This document shows, in pieces, positions 53,210-64,000 of a stretch of DNA of 64,000 nucleotides. The stretch is from Parapristionchus giblindavisi (Eukaryota > Nematoda > Chromadorea > Rhabditida > Diplogasteridae): positions 310,001 through 374,000 of the forward strand of contig CALSFV010000049.1 in NCBI GenBank assembly GCA_943737045.1, written 5' to 3'. The position numbers were made by a program, and so were the translations under genes. Every line of letters starts with the position of its first letter. Position 1 is the stretch's first letter. The notes beneath the pieces were generated by a model. The model saw only the letters and a program-made list of their open reading frames with translations, did no database searches and was not told the origin of the DNA.

Positions 53210-56200
53210 TTTCCTATTCTCCGGATGTACGGATGCGGTTCTATGTGTGGAAAATGCAGGAGATATGTGAGTATTTAATTCTATGTACATTCAAAAACGA
53301 CGAAAAGAAAAGAATACTGTGCTCACCCAGAAAATTAACTTTTTTTCATAATTATGAGAAATATCTGCGAAAAAAATCCTCTTGAAAAGAAAGAAATTCA
53401 ATTTCGGATTTTCTGTTCTATGATGTGACTTTCTTCGAACAGAGCATCTTGAAAGAGAATTTTCGAGGTTTATCTGTTTTCATTTTCTATTCTTTGAATC
53501 AGAACATTGAACAGTTTGAATGAATTGGGGTACATCCCAAGCTAATTTTACTCTCCGCATTGGCAATACAAGCGAGAGAGTGTGGCCAGAGCGGAGAGTT
53601 TCAAATAACCTTGGGGTGGCGCTTTAAAAATCCTAAATGTTTAGTGGTCTCGGAACTTGCATCGGCGACTCTTGTACCATGACTTTCTACACTACTTATG
53701 GAGTGGCAGATCAAGTTAGACAACGCGATTTAAGCTTACAAATATTTATTATTACTGTGTAAATTTTCGTGGACAGTGTAAATAAATGAGTGCACTTATG
53801 TCACATCTACAACTACACTTATGCATCTCACTCCTGATCATTATATTTGATGGAAAAAATAAAAGGTGTCCAAAAAGTGCTGTTACACGAACACAGGATT
53901 AGAATACAGGAAAATACAGGATTTAGTCGTGTAACAGTACTTTATGGGCACCATGTAAACAAAGTTAGCGAATCATTCTGGGAAAAAACATTTTCTTATT
54001 TTAGTTTTACTGATCTTTGCAATATGTAATCTCTCTCTTCGTCCATATTGTGATTTAACTAGCTTGCACTTTTTACGATCTCCGCAATTATATGAGTGCT
54101 TATTTTCAGGGATGCATCAGAGGCGAGTCTATAATGATCGACTACGAGGGTTGCTACGGCGATGCGACCATGCTGACGTGTCTGTGCAAGTGAGAACTAC
54201 CGTATGCTAGAACTACCGTATACTAGAACTACCGATATCTAGAACTACCGTGCACTAAAACTACCGGGTACATTCATTGAGCAAAGACTTTAGTGAAAAG
54301 TCGATCATACAAAGGACCAGGGCAGAAACTCTGCCGTATACTTCGAAAACTTTAGTTAAAAGTGTTCACCTTTGAGAGGTGACAAACATTGATCTTCTTA
54401 TTCATTCAGATATGATTAGTATATTTGTCGTCTCATCACAAACTATACCATTAGGTCCACTCATGCCAGATAAAAGAGACGAGAGTCTTATAAAAATTGA
54501 ACGCGGGGGACATTTTAAGTGATTATCTTCCCTACCATATTGAATTTGTGCTTCTGTTATATTGTTTTATTCCAGGGAAATCATGTTTGCTGAGAGTATA
54601 GAATGTATGCGATATGGTGAGATCTAAAAATCCTCTAAATTGACTCTAATTTGAAACTCTCCGCTTTGACAATACTCTCTCGTTTTGTTTGTCTGCGCGA
54701 GAGCGTTACTAGAGCGGAGAGAGTTAATTTAGCTCGAGATGTGGGAGGGTGACATTTCAGCAACCGCATTTCGGCAACCGACATTTCGGCAACGAGGCAT
54801 AACTCGGTTAGTAGGGGTCATAGAAACACGAGATGGGTATCAATGTGATCAACATCAGCAACACTACCGTAATCTACCGTAACCCAGTTCGGTGGGTCAG
54901 ATATAGTTCGGTGGGTCAGATTTGACTAAAAATGTTCGGAATAGCCACTACTTGTGCGAAATCATTATCAGCTATTGCAAACTACAGTAATCTACCGCAA
55001 CCCGGTTCGGTGGATCAGATCAAGATCGGTGGGTCAGATTTAAATAAAAATTCTCGGAATAGCCACTACGTGTGCGTTATTATTATGAGCTATTGCAAAC
55101 TACCGTAATCTACCGTAACCCGGTTCGGTGGGTCGGATTAAGTTCGGTGGGTCAGATTTCACTAAAAATTTTCCAAATGATTACTATGCGCGTGGTATGA
55201 TTATTGATAAGTACGCACCAAAGTCTGACCTAGCGTACTACAGTTTGTCCTATTTGAACTCTGCATGTTCTTTGGAGTCTAACGTGCCAGGTAGACCACA
55301 GCAAGTCGATTCCCATGTTTGTTATTGTCATCCTAGACTAGCTGATTCATTCTTATTCTTTTCTTCCCATAGAACGTTGTGCTTAGTTCGTCTATTCTCT
55401 AATAAAGTAGTCATCATTCTCTACAACTGTTGTGTAAATACATATCAGTTATGAGTAATTGTAAACTACCATTTGGACACTTTATAGTGAAGCCCACCGA
55501 ACCGGATTACGGTGGATTACGGTAGTTTACAATAACTCGTAATTATGCCCCGCACATAGTGACCATTTGCACAATTTATACTGAGATCTGACCCACCGCA
55601 CTTGATCTGACCCACCGAACCTGGTTACGGTAGATTACGGTAGTTTGCAATAGCTCATAATGATATCGCACACATAGTGGCCATTCCGACAGTTTATAGT
55701 GAAATCTGACCCACCGAACTGGGTTACGGTAGATTACGGTAGTATTACTGATGCTGATCACAATGATACCCATCCCAAGTTCCTATGACCCCTACGAACC
55801 GAGTTATGTCCCGATCTGACCCACCGAACTGGATTACGGTAGATTACGGTAGTATTACTGATGCTGATCACAATGATACCCATCCCAAGTTTCCATGACC
55901 CCTACGAACCGAGTTATTCCCCGTTACCGAAATTTCGGTTGCTGAAATGCCGTTGCTGAAATGTCGGTTGCCGAAATGTCGGTTGCTGAAATGTCACCCC
56001 CCCCCACCCCCCGGGATGTAGCCCTGATCGATGTATGTTTCGACATTCATTTATAAAAGAAATATTTTCACAGAGAACAATGGTCTCTTGAGCATAATAA
56101 AAACAAAATATATAAAAACAGTCAGAAGTCAGAAGTCAGAAGCCGAAGCGTAACTTGAGATACTGTGATAAATTCTATCATATATTTGAAAGGTCGTAAG

Positions 56201-58806
56201 CATTGATTTCCTCATTCTTTATTATTGTCCGAAAAGTCTTTGCATTTTTCCTGCACTCAGTACAGACCCCTCTTCCTCGGACGAGAGCGAGTGCTATTTA
56301 TTACTTGTGGCACTTTTTTCCTACATCGAAGGACTATTGACCAGCAAGCTTGAAAAGTTTCATTTGTTAACTCTCTTTCCTTAAACATTTCTGATTTTTC
56401 AAAATTATGCCACCGATAGATGAGGCCGCTTGCGTAAGAACCGACTAAGTGCCGGCACAGTGAAAAAATTAAATTTTGGGGATCGGGGTTCTCAAGGGTG
56501 CTGCTGACGATGGTCAAGTTCATTTTTCACCTAAAGCCAACGTTGAGGCCAGACGACGTTGGCTTTAAAATCGCGTTTTCTGTCATTTCTCCTCAACCGG
56601 TGGTACTGAAATTTGCAGACTATGGGCAGAATTTGATGACAATCACGCCTGTCTAATTCATTTTTCATAAATAAGTTTCAACAATTTTCAAAATTTGAAT
56701 TACTCTCAATGGCAAAAGTGTGTTTGTGAGATACATAGATCGGACCGTAATAACTTCAGGATCTCATATTTTTGAGATAATCAACTTTAAATGCAGTCAG
56801 ATTGACGTTGAAAGAGAGGCAATACTGTCATTTGATCTACCTCCTTGACTATCTTCCCCCGATCGATAGACACCCACGATCGATAAGACAGGCGGTATCT
56901 TTCCTCTACTATTAGGTGAATTCATAAGTAACGCTCGTTTTTTTTGTCCCAACTTCAGTCGCCTCGTTCTTGCTCTGTTGTTATTGCCAGCATCCATGCT
57001 GTATACACTAGATAGACTGTCCCTAGGATATCCTATGGTTGTTTTCGATTCACTTCCCGCGTTTCCTCCAGGCGAGAAAACCGCACAATTTCGCCCCCGA
57101 CAGAATTCACATTCGCAACGTTATTTTATTCCTCTCCCTCTCGGGCTTGAAACACCCTGACTTCCAACATCGCCTAGCAGAGGTGTACCCCTCACATGTG
57201 CCTCACGTAATAGCGGTGAGAAAGTGAGCCTTCAAATTCGAGAAACAGGACTTTTCCCTCGAAAATGAAGATCAACCCAGTCGCCTACCGGAGGTGGATC
57301 TCGATCGATTGCTCCAAGAGGAAAGGGCTGATCGGTATCCCGATACCTGTGATATTGCAAGGGTACTTGGGGTCAGCCAGAGCACTGTGGTACATGGCCT
57401 TCACACTCTCGGAAATAAGCGAAAATAGGGAAGATGTCTACCCCACGTCCTAGCCGACTACGACAAAGATCGCCGACTGGACATGGCAATGACTTTTCTA
57501 ACTCTACGTCGCCGGCTTGTTTGGCTGGTCAACGCTATAACCGGTGATGAAAAGTAGGTGCCCTACGATTACAAAGAGCCAATGAGACTGTGGTTCGGTG
57601 AGCGTGAATAGAGAGCAGATGCCCCAAACCCGATTTTCACCATCAAAAAGTGATGTTGTGCATCTGGTATTCGGTACGGGGAGTCGAGTACTGGAAACTC
57701 CTCCCCGAGGGTACGACTATCACGACACATGTCTACACTCTCCAGCTGCGGAAGCTAAGACTCCACCTCGAACAATCACGCGGGAAGGACACTCGGATCT
57801 AATTTCAAAATGACAACGCTCGACCTCATGCCAAAAGAACAACCCAGGCTCAGCTAACGGGATATGACTGAACTGTACTTCACCACCCTCCGTACTCACC
57901 CGACCTTGCCGACTATGGTCGCCACCACGTCACTTCCTCAAAGGGCAAAGGTTCAAAGGCCGAACCACTATCCATACCGGACACGACACCTATTTCCGGA
58001 ATTTGCCCCAGTCCTTTTATCACGAAGGGATCCACAAACTGCTGGGTGGAAGGCAGAAGGTAACTGATATGAACGGAAAATATTTCTAGAATTCTCCATG
58101 CCTTGTTAAATTTTTGTGACAATTTTTTTGGAAAGCGAAAAACGAGCGTTACTTATGAATTCACCTAATACATACTCTCTCGTCTCACAGATGAATTCAG
58201 GGACTCCTGTTATAGAAATTAAAATAGCATTAACAAAAAACAGATTACAAAAATGGATTTCATGATATACTTCTACGCTATTACTTTCTGTACGTATGAT
58301 ATATTTTTTGATGGCCTTCATCTTTCTTCATTGATCCTCATTGCATTGATGTTTTCGCCGCTTCAATCGCACTTCCACGAACATACATGTCTCCTAAATC
58401 CTTTGTTCTGTACAATAAAATGTGGAGTACGTTCATTTACTTACTGATAAAGATACAACAGAATTTTCGGAAATCAATCAATAACGACCGATCAACAAGG
58501 GGGATTAATGGGTGATCTCATATTCTGGCATTGTCACACACTCAAGGGTGGGGGTTGGCGATCTCTATTCGAGATTGAAAGCCTAAGTCTCTAGTATGGT
58601 GTACTGTAGTGAGAGCCAACCCAAAAAAGATATAAATGCTACAAAAATTTTCAGTTGGCTGCGTCTTATAAATTATCGTATTATTTCAGACCTGTAAAGT
58701 GGCCGCGTGTCTCAAGGGTCAATGTAAATGTAACCTGTGCAATGGTGCATTCGAGAAACGGGAAAGAGAGGACAAGGGATCAAGATGGTCGAAAATGATC
58801 CTGTGA
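53210..58806 (+). CDS. Unrecognised Cys-rich small protein, partial gene model
   Basis: Exons with good sites are 53210-53266 (FPILRMYGCGSMCGKCRRY, donor GTGAGT), 54110-54189 (GCIRGESIMIDYEGCYGDAT, then CLCK) and 54576-54616 (EIMFAESIECMRY). They join in phase and place many cysteines closely, as in small secreted nematode proteins. A further + strand segment 58690-58806 (TCKVAACLKGQCKCNLCNGA, ending KMIL and a stop, after acceptor ATTTCAG) fits as last exon by style, but its phase does not match 54616, so one exon is missing, or it belongs to another gene. The first exon with start and signal peptide is not found. A dead mariner and a foldback element lie in the long intron. The first two exons are duplicated on the - strand in the other palindrome arm. 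Confidence 0.5.
53530..53625. repeat. Hairpin element, AAGCTAATTTGAA family, left arm
   Basis: ATCCCAAGCTAATTTTACTC to GTTTCAAATAACCTTGGGGT, the same family as 18246-18350. Mirrored at 60655-60748. Confidence 0.8.
54190..54270. repeat. 16-base tandem repeat, CTAGAACTACCGTATA
   Basis: About five units directly after the exon at 54110-54189. Mirrored at 60030-60108. Confidence 0.8.
54640..54745. repeat. Hairpin element, AAGCTAATTTGAA family
   Basis: TTTGAAACTCTCCGCTTTGA and GAGCGGAGAGAGTTAATTTAG arms around CTCGTTTTGTTTGTC. The flanking 350 bases (54400-54740) correspond directly to 59490-59660. Confidence 0.75.
54747..56005. mobile_element. Foldback element with CGGTGGGTCAGAT repeats
   Basis: Ends GTGACATTTCAGCAACCG / CGGTTGCTGAAATGTCAC, then repeated CATTTCGGCAACCG units. 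Inside are several copies of TCGGTGGGTCAGAT and CTACCGTAATCTACCGTAAC at the left and their mirrors at the right, around a unique centre (about 55200-55480). A run of C lies just outside the right end. The related flank at 59640-59700 lacks the insert. Confidence 0.8.
56006..56911. other. Palindrome spacer, unassigned
   Basis: The first 80 bases match 59680-59740 (CTTGTATGTTTCAGTATTC-like). The rest, including AAAGCCAACGTTGAGGCCAG near 56532 with an inverted partner, has no coding signal that I trust. Confidence 0.4.
56912..58168 (+). mobile_element. mariner-type transposon, copy 2 (inactive)
   Basis: 1257 bases with ends TTAGGTGAATTCATAAGTAA / TTACTTATGAATTCACCTAA and TA on both sides (56910-56911, 58169-58170). 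It is oriented opposite to the copy at 20774-22043. Confidence 0.92.
57039..58070 (+). pseudogene. mariner transposase, broken
   Basis: The frame from 57039 reads RFLQARKPHNFAPDRIHIRN and PSHVPHVIAVRK, then TGA where copy 1 has Trp. The downstream region shows GVSQSTVVHGLHTLG-equivalent sequence in another frame, TGDEK followed by a stop, and further stops up to about 57840. At least three disabling changes, not all shared with copy 1, so the two copies decayed separately. The protein family has about 340-350 residues. Confidence 0.85.
58169..58689. other. Palindrome spacer between mariner and the putative last exon
   Basis: A 64-codon frame (58253-58447) begins with a hydrophobic stretch (MDFMIYFYAITFC) but lacks supporting splice context. 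The missing exon of the Cys-rich gene could lie here. Confidence 0.35.
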
Positions 58807-59944
58807 AATATTGATTGGTAATCAATATTGCCCTGTACAACCAGTCTATAGTGATAAACGATCTTGTTTCTGTGTTCTCAATGGCAACACAAAGGACGGT
58901 ATCATAAGACTGAAAACAATCAATAATTGAAAATAAATGCCGATCTCATAGCACTGTATGCATCATTGTAATGAGCAAGCAACATTTAAAAAATAATTAT
59001 TGTAAATCATTTCTGGCTCTCAAAAGATCTAACCTGGGAGGACGACGTGTGATGAATCTTGTCGCATTCTCCGAGAGATTGAGATGATTGGATGAAGAAC
59101 ATCTTAAGGCTCTCTGCTGTTGTCTCTCTCCTGACCCCAACATTTTGTTCATAAAATCATTCTAAATAGGAGAAGCTTTGACGATCTTTTATCCTGCAAA
59201 CAACAAATTAACGACTCTCCATTGATATATTTCAAATTTGTCCTGCAAATAACAAACAAATTACAGCTCACAATCAAAAAATACATACATTCGAAATTTT
59301 TGCTTCCGGAAAATCCCCCGAGAAGCTGCCCAAAAACTGTGGTTCTTTAACACAGAGAATATCTGATCAGAAGCCCAATCGTGCCTTGAGATACATTGAG
59401 ATCCTGTGTTGGATACATTCCTATAGCAAGCGTGCGGCGAATGTGAGACGGGTTTGGTGCGCAACGAGAGGTGAAGGGGCGAAGTTTTGAAAGCTGACAC
59501 ACATTGATCTTCTCATTCATTCAGATATCAGTCTACTTGTCCTCTCATCATCTAAATTGACGCTAAATTGAAACTCTCCTCTTTGACAATACTGTCTCAC
59601 TTTCTTTGTCTGCGCGAGAGCATTGTCAGAGCGGAGAGTGACGAATTAGCTCGGTGTGAGCCTTTCAATTCTGCTAATCCTTGTATGTTTCAGTATTCAT
59701 TCATAAAGGACATATTTTCAGAGAGAACAATTGTAGTTTCACTCGAAATCATATTAGGTGAATTCATAAGTAACGCTAGTTTTTCCTTTCCAAAAAAACT
59801 ATCACAAAAATTTAACAAAGCATCAGACAGATAAAACTGATTGTATTTGCAGAATGAACTCTGGGATATTTTCATAAGAAGGGGAATCAGAGAATTATGC
59901 AGAAAGAAAGAAGGAAGTGGATATTAAAAAGGGATAGGGTTGGA
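58807..59944. other. Palindrome spacer, right part, with hairpin and solo mariner end
   Basis: Contains a hairpin element (about 59565-59660) and a 69-base solo mariner end (59754-59822, TTAGGTGAATTCATAAGTAA with TA before it). No coding exon recognised. Confidence 0.5.
59754..59822. mobile_element. Solo mariner end
   Basis: The first about 69 bases match the transposase-distal end of both mariner copies, then similarity stops. It is a truncated third insertion or an abortive excision product. Confidence 0.75.
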
Positions 59945-60108
59945 AAAGTTTTCGAAGTATACGGCAGAGTTTCTGCCCTGGTCCTTTGTATGATCGACTT
60001 TTCACTAAAGTCTTTGCTCAATGAATGTACCCGGTAGTTTTAGTGCACGGTAGTTCTAGATATCGGTAGTTCTAGTATACGGTAGTTCTAGCATACGGTA
60101 GTTCTCAC

Positions 60109-61064
60109 TTGCACAGACACGTCAGCATGGTCGCATCGCCGTAGCAACCCTCGTAGTCGATCATTATAGACTCGCCTCTGATGCATCCCTGAAAATAAGC
60201 ACTCATATAATTGCGGAGATCGTAAAAAGTGCAAGCTAGTTAAATCACAATATGGACGAAGAGAGAGATTACATATTGCAAAGATCAGTAAAACTAAAAT
60301 AAACTATAACTTTGTTTACATGGTGCCCATAAAGTACTGTTACACGACTAAATCCTGTATTTTCCTGTATTCTAATCCTGTGTTCGTGTAACAGCACTTT
60401 TTGGACACCTTTTATTTTTTCCATCAAATATAATGATCAGGAGTGAGATGCATAAGTGTAGTTGTAGATGTGACATAAGTGCACTCATTTATTTACACTG
60501 TCCACGAAAATTTACACAGTAATAATAAATATTTGTAAGCTTAAATCGCGTTGTCTAACTTGATCTGCCACTCCATAAGTAGTGTAGAAAGTCATGGTAC
60601 AAGAGTCGCCGATGCAAGTTCCGAGACCACTAAACATTTAGGATTTTTAAAGCGCCACCCCAAGGTTATTTGAAACTCTCCGCTCTGGCCACACTCTCTC
60701 GCTTGTATTGCCAATGCGGAGAGTAAAATTAGCTTGGGATGTACCCCAATTCATTCAAACTGTTCAATGTTCTGATTCAAAGAATAGAAAATGAAAACAG
60801 ATAAACCTCGAAAATTCTCTTTCAAGATGCTCTGTTCGAAGAAAGTCACATCATAGAACAGAAAATCCGAAATTGAATTTCTTTCTTTTCAAGAGGATTT
60901 TTTTCGCAGATATTTCTCATAATTATGAAAAAAAGTTAATTTTCTGGGTGAGCACAGTATTCTTTTCTTTTCGTCGTTTTTGAATGTACATAGAATTAAA
61001 TACTCACATATCTCCTGCATTTTCCACACATAGAACCGCATCCGTACATCCGGAGAATAGGAAA
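60109..61064 (-). pseudogene. Mirrored exons of the Cys-rich gene in right arm
   Basis: Exons 61008-61064 and 60109-60188 on the - strand repeat 53210-53266 and 54110-54189 with the same splice sites (for example donor GTGAGT). The third exon (54576-54616) lies outside the arm, and no - strand counterpart is seen below 59945, so this copy is 3'-truncated unless it uses other exons. Confidence 0.6.
60655..60748. repeat. Hairpin element, right arm
   Basis: Mirror of 53530-53625. Confidence 0.8.
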
Positions 61065-61309
61065 CTGGTAAAAATAAAAAGCATTCACAACGGTCTTCTC
61101 ACAATTGGGAGGGGTGAGTATCCTCTCAGTAGACGTTCCTTCTCTCCACTTCGTCCATCTCTATCATTATAGAAATTGCGATTATTGCCGGTCTATAATT
61201 TGTTGTATTAGGGTGTTCCAAAAGTCTTTGCACTTTTCTCATAATTCATATTTTATCAAATAGCAGACGAAGCGGCTACAATCTTCGGGGGAGATTCTGC
61301 CAACGTCTA

Positions 61310-61526
61310 TTGACCGTATAAAATACACTTGTTTATTTAGTAGGAGAGTAGCCAGCCACAGCCACAATGTATTTCTATGTTTAGAGAGGGAATCCAAACG
61401 AGATAGTAGGTAGATCAGAGAGAGCGACGAAGGAAGAGAGGAAGAAGTGGAGAGTTAATCGATAGTTCTTTCTCTGTTTAGCAGCCAGTAGCAAGGCAAT
61501 TAGACAAGTACATTTTATACGGACTA
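61310..61526. mobile_element. TA-type MITE (CCGTATAAAAT family), right arm
   Basis: Mirror of 52748-52964, with TA on both sides (61308-61309, 61527-61528). Confidence 0.88.
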
Positions 61527-61655
61527 TATCAGTATTCCATCATGTTTTTCCTCTGCAGTAGTAATCGACTGCCATTTTAATCACAAGGGGAAATATAGGG
61601 AGAATCCGTAAGGATTGTTCAGTATGGCCTGCATGCCGTCTTATTTCGCATCTTA

Positions 61656-62087
61656 CAAGGGGATGGTCGCAACTGGTCCTGGCCATATGATATGGCAATA
61701 ACATGACTGGGATCAGTTTTCGATGCTGATTACGAATCCGTTTAAAGGAAGTGCCTAATCGACCTGATTTTTGAGGAAATCGTTATTTTGATTCGGAAAT
61801 TCGAGTGGTTTCCTGCGCAAATCGTCCGGTTGGGCTGGTGAACTCATCTATGAACTCTCGCAATAGTTTACCTTTCATCACCGGATCTTTCCGATGCAAT
61901 CCAGATAGTTTGGGAAGGAAACTACACGACTTTTCGAATTAACAAGCCAAATTTCAATACCGATTTTCTCGAAAATCAGATCGATTAGGCACTTTCTGAA
62001 AGCGGATTCGTAATCAGCATTGAAAACTGATCCTGGTCATGTTATTGCCATCTCATATGGCCAGGACCAGTTGCGACCATCCCCTTG
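61656..62087. mobile_element. Foldback element in right arm
   Basis: Mirror of 52187-52618, itself palindromic over 432 bases. Confidence 0.85.
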
Positions 62088-62141
62088 TTAGATCGATCTT
62101 CCTAAGGTACCTTAAAACGCGGTCTCTGTAAGGGCGGTAGA

Positions 62142-62333
62142 GTGAGGGCACAAAGTTTCAAAATCGTCCTAGACCGTTCATATTTGGTGGTCAGAGTCCC
62201 TAGGGGTGGGATACACTTCAGCCAAAAAATTGGCTCGAATTATCGATTTTTGATCTACCAAAAGTCAAAAATTCAAAATGATTTTTCCCAATCGTGTCAT
62301 ATACCATTTGAAAGAGCGTTGAAAGTTATGTAA
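62142..62333 (+). CDS. 63-codon frame conserved in the element arm
   Basis: Aligns without gaps in its central part to the - strand frame 305-493: FKI..DRSYL, VPRG, HFSQKI, NYRFLIYQKSK, CHIPF(D/E)R. Several base differences between the copies leave the amino acids unchanged, but the arms are repeats, so this may be chance. No known family. The mirror frame in the right arm lies mostly outside the window. Confidence 0.25.
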   Translation: MRAQSFKIVLDRSYLVVRVPRGGIHFSQKIGSNYRFLIYQKSKIQNDFSQSCHIPFERALKVM

Positions 62334-62569
62334 AACTGACAAGTTTCAAACGATTTGGTTCAATAGTTTTTGAGAAAAATCCGATTTTCCGAAAAAAGGC
62401 CAGATTTTTTTCCTTTCGTTAAATAGCAGACTACTTTCCCATCATTTCTTGTCTCTGGGCATTTGATATCTTATGTAAAAATGGATGGGCTATCCGAATA
62501 TCATACTCATTTTAACCATCTCCATACCGGAACATGACATATTGGCAAAAAACTAGCTCATTTTTAGCG

Positions 62570-62612
62570 TTGCAATCCTCGACGCGGGTTCGAATCCCGC
62601 CTCGGGCGAAAA
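62570..62612 (+). other. tRNA-like B-box segment in left arm
   Basis: GACGCGGGTTCGAATCCCGC has a perfect T-arm stem-loop and B box. A clear A box is missing in this copy. Mirrored at about 63618-63652. Confidence 0.5.
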
Positions 62613-62801
62613 TTTTTGCAAACTTTTTTTAGTTCCATTTTGGCTTATAATCGACTTTTTTTCGCTCCTTGGACTTTTTAAATGTTCTTCTGATCAAGCA
62701 ATATCTAAAATGTAATGTTCTGAAGGTGTAAGTTGCTTTTTTGTAAACTTTTTTTATCAATGGATACATTCGCTACATCAAGCACATTCGTCGTCATCAT
62801 T

Positions 62802-63319
62802 TCAATGATCTTCCTCAAGAGAATTAACATCTCCATCCATCAATTCAATCGTTTCTTCCATGTTGAAAATTTCATTCATGTTGTTTCTGATAGAAGTGAC
62901 CATAAGATCATCATCAGATATCAACGCCTCTTCATCAATAGTATCAACATCGTTCGTATCCAACTCGATTAACAATTTCCTCCATTCTGTATCGAAACTT
63001 AGTTCATCGTTATCTTCATCGATTGTAGATCGTTTCACTCTAATTCCATTTTGCCTTCTTTTTTGTCAATATTAACGGATGCCATGGTTCTTGCAGATTT
63101 GATGCGGCTATAATATGAATTAATTTGACGAGCACTCAAGCGTTCTTCCGGCGAAAACATTCTGGAGCCATCCGGGTTTAGCGATTCTCGCATTCTTTTC
63201 TCACCATCTTCAGCTGACATATTTGTTCCCTTATTTTTTGATTCTAGCTTTTTTAAATATTTTTTTTCTATTCTAGATTTCGAGCTTGATTCGCTTGGCA
63301 TCCTCAGCACTATTTCCAC
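62802..63319 (-). CDS. Two overlapping small ORFs inside the long-inverted-repeat element
   Basis: ORF1 (63319-63035) encodes 94 residues, basic, with SSKSRIEKKYLKKLESKNK and FSPEERLSARQINSYYSRIK. It overlaps ORF2 (63038-62802) by four bases. ORF2 lacks its own good ATG and is acidic (DTNDVDTIDEEALISDDDLM, NEIFNMEETIELMDGD). They could be one protein of about 173 residues separated by a one-base frameshift, or one gene with an unseen intron. The basic, helix-rich ORF1 resembles a DNA-binding module in composition only. I recognise no transposase motif. It is the only plausible product of this element. Confidence 0.4.
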
Positions 63320-63617
63320 CAGGACGTTTCAATAATATTTATTAGAACTAAAAAACATAAGTGTCCGTCAAGATTATCTGTCTAACATACCTTTACAGCT
63401 CATGCTTGAGCCTCATACGACTCTTCATTGGAGGGTGGTCGACTTACTTTCACTTTCATTTAAGTGATCTCCTTTAGAAAATAAGTTCACGTACAAGCAA
63501 AACAAAAATAGATAGAAATCATGTTTTATCATTATTGAAAACCATTTAAAAAGTCCAAGGAACGAAAAAAAGTCGATTAGAAGCCAAAATGGAACTAAAA
63601 AAAGTTTGCAAAAATTT

Positions 63618-63652
63618 TCGCCCGAGGCGGGATTCGAACCCGCGTCGAGGAT
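63618..63652 (-). other. tRNA-like B-box segment in right arm
   Basis: Mirror of 62570-62612, with GGTTCGAATCCCGCCTCGG on the - strand. Confidence 0.5.
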
Positions 63653-64000
63653 TGTATCGCTAAAAATGAGCTAGTTTTTTGCCAATATGTCATGTTCCGG
63701 TATGGAGATGGTTAAAATGAGTATGATATTCGGATAGCCCATCCATTTTTACATAAGATATCAAATGCCCAGAGACAAGAAATGATGGGAAAGTAGTCTG
63801 AAATTTAACGAAAGGAAAAAAATCTGGCCTTTTTTCGGAAAATCGGATTTTTCTCAAAAACTATTGAACCAAATCTTTTGAAACTTGTCAGTTTTACATA
63901 ACTTTCCACGCTCTTTCGAATGATATATGACATGATTGGAAAAAATCATTTTAAATTTTTCACTTTTGGTAGATCAAAAATCGATAATTCGAGCCAATTT

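Larger units (their letters stand above)
52159..62115. repeat. Giant palindrome 2 (arms about 2.2 kb, spacer about 5.6 kb)
   Basis: Left arm 52159-54353 mirrors right arm 59945-62115. Both outer ends are TTAAGGTACCTTAGGAAG-type sequence. A 62-codon frame at 53102-53290 (-) and 60984-61172 (+) is identical at protein level, so the arms are very similar. Each arm contains, from outside in: a 432-base foldback, a TA-type MITE, two exons of a Cys-rich gene, a hairpin element and a 16-base tandem repeat. The arms may be kept alike by gene conversion, or the event may be recent. Confidence 0.92.
62116..64000. mobile_element. Long-inverted-repeat element with two small ORFs (right end outside window)
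   Basis: Left arm 62116-62640 mirrors 63540-64000, which is cut by the window edge. Examples are TTTGCAAACTTTTTTTAGTT against its mirror at about 63594, and CGGGTTCGAATCCCGCCTCG against its mirror at about 63624. The complete element should be about 2 kb. The 900-base interior has two - strand ORFs. The left arm starts exactly where palindrome 2 ends. A diverged arm of the same family opens the window (1-540). Confidence 0.8.

Noticed and set aside
53102..53290. 62-codon - strand gene identical to 60984-61172
   Set aside because: It is antisense to the Cys-rich exon and identical because of the palindrome. The sense exon with splice sites is the better reading.

Overview
The window looks like nuclear DNA from a rhabditid nematode. 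The evidence is a major sperm protein (MSP) domain gene, a seven-transmembrane chemoreceptor of the nematode Str superfamily, many short exons with GTAAGT/TTTCAG-type splice sites, a probable trans-splice acceptor directly before an ATG, and AT-rich introns full of small inverted-repeat elements. I cannot name the species. A diplogastrid such as Pristionchus is possible, but that is a guess.

Gene-bearing left third (1-16.4 kb). An MSP-domain gene with a Lys/Glu tail lies on the + strand (1167-2667). Next come two exons of a CLN3/battenin homologue on the - strand (3275-4264, apparently truncated). A RING-finger gene ending in a membrane anchor follows on the - strand (5510-11145), and then a complete 13-exon phosphoserine aminotransferase gene on the - strand (12515-16324, about 368 aa). 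An inverted, broken copy of the last exon and 3' flank of the aminotransferase gene sits inside a RING-gene intron (about 8166-8855).

Repeat-shaped middle (16.4-42.5 kb). About 16.4-19.5 kb holds only hairpin elements and unassigned sequence. Two direct copies of a 7-8 kb segment follow in tandem (19554-27414 and 27712-34961). Each carries an uncharacterised - strand gene with a conserved C-terminal exon and an uncharacterised small Cys-containing - strand gene. The two copies have collected different transposons, so one copy often shows the empty site for an insertion in the other. The second copy runs into a large palindrome (arms 34330-36649 and 37119-40757), and a 1.5 kb PIF/Harbinger-type element interrupts the right arm.

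Chemoreceptor region (42.4-51.2 kb). A tandem duplication holds an apparently intact eight-exon Sri/Srh-type receptor (43041-44911, 324 aa) and a decayed copy of it (48556-50915), with foldback and hAT-type elements between and inside them.

Right end (51.2-64 kb). GC-rich short repeats lead into a second giant palindrome (arms 52159-54353 and 59945-62115). Its arms carry mirrored exons of an unrecognised Cys-rich protein. The spacer holds a dead mariner, a foldback element and a possible last exon of the Cys-rich gene. The window closes inside a long-inverted-repeat element (62116 onward) with two small overlapping ORFs and tRNA-like boxes in its arms. A relative of that arm occupies the first 540 bases of the window.

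No operon, CRISPR array, rRNA or intact tRNA was found. The strongest biology here is genome-architectural: nested transposons with readable target-site duplications, paralogous empty sites and two gene-bearing palindromes.
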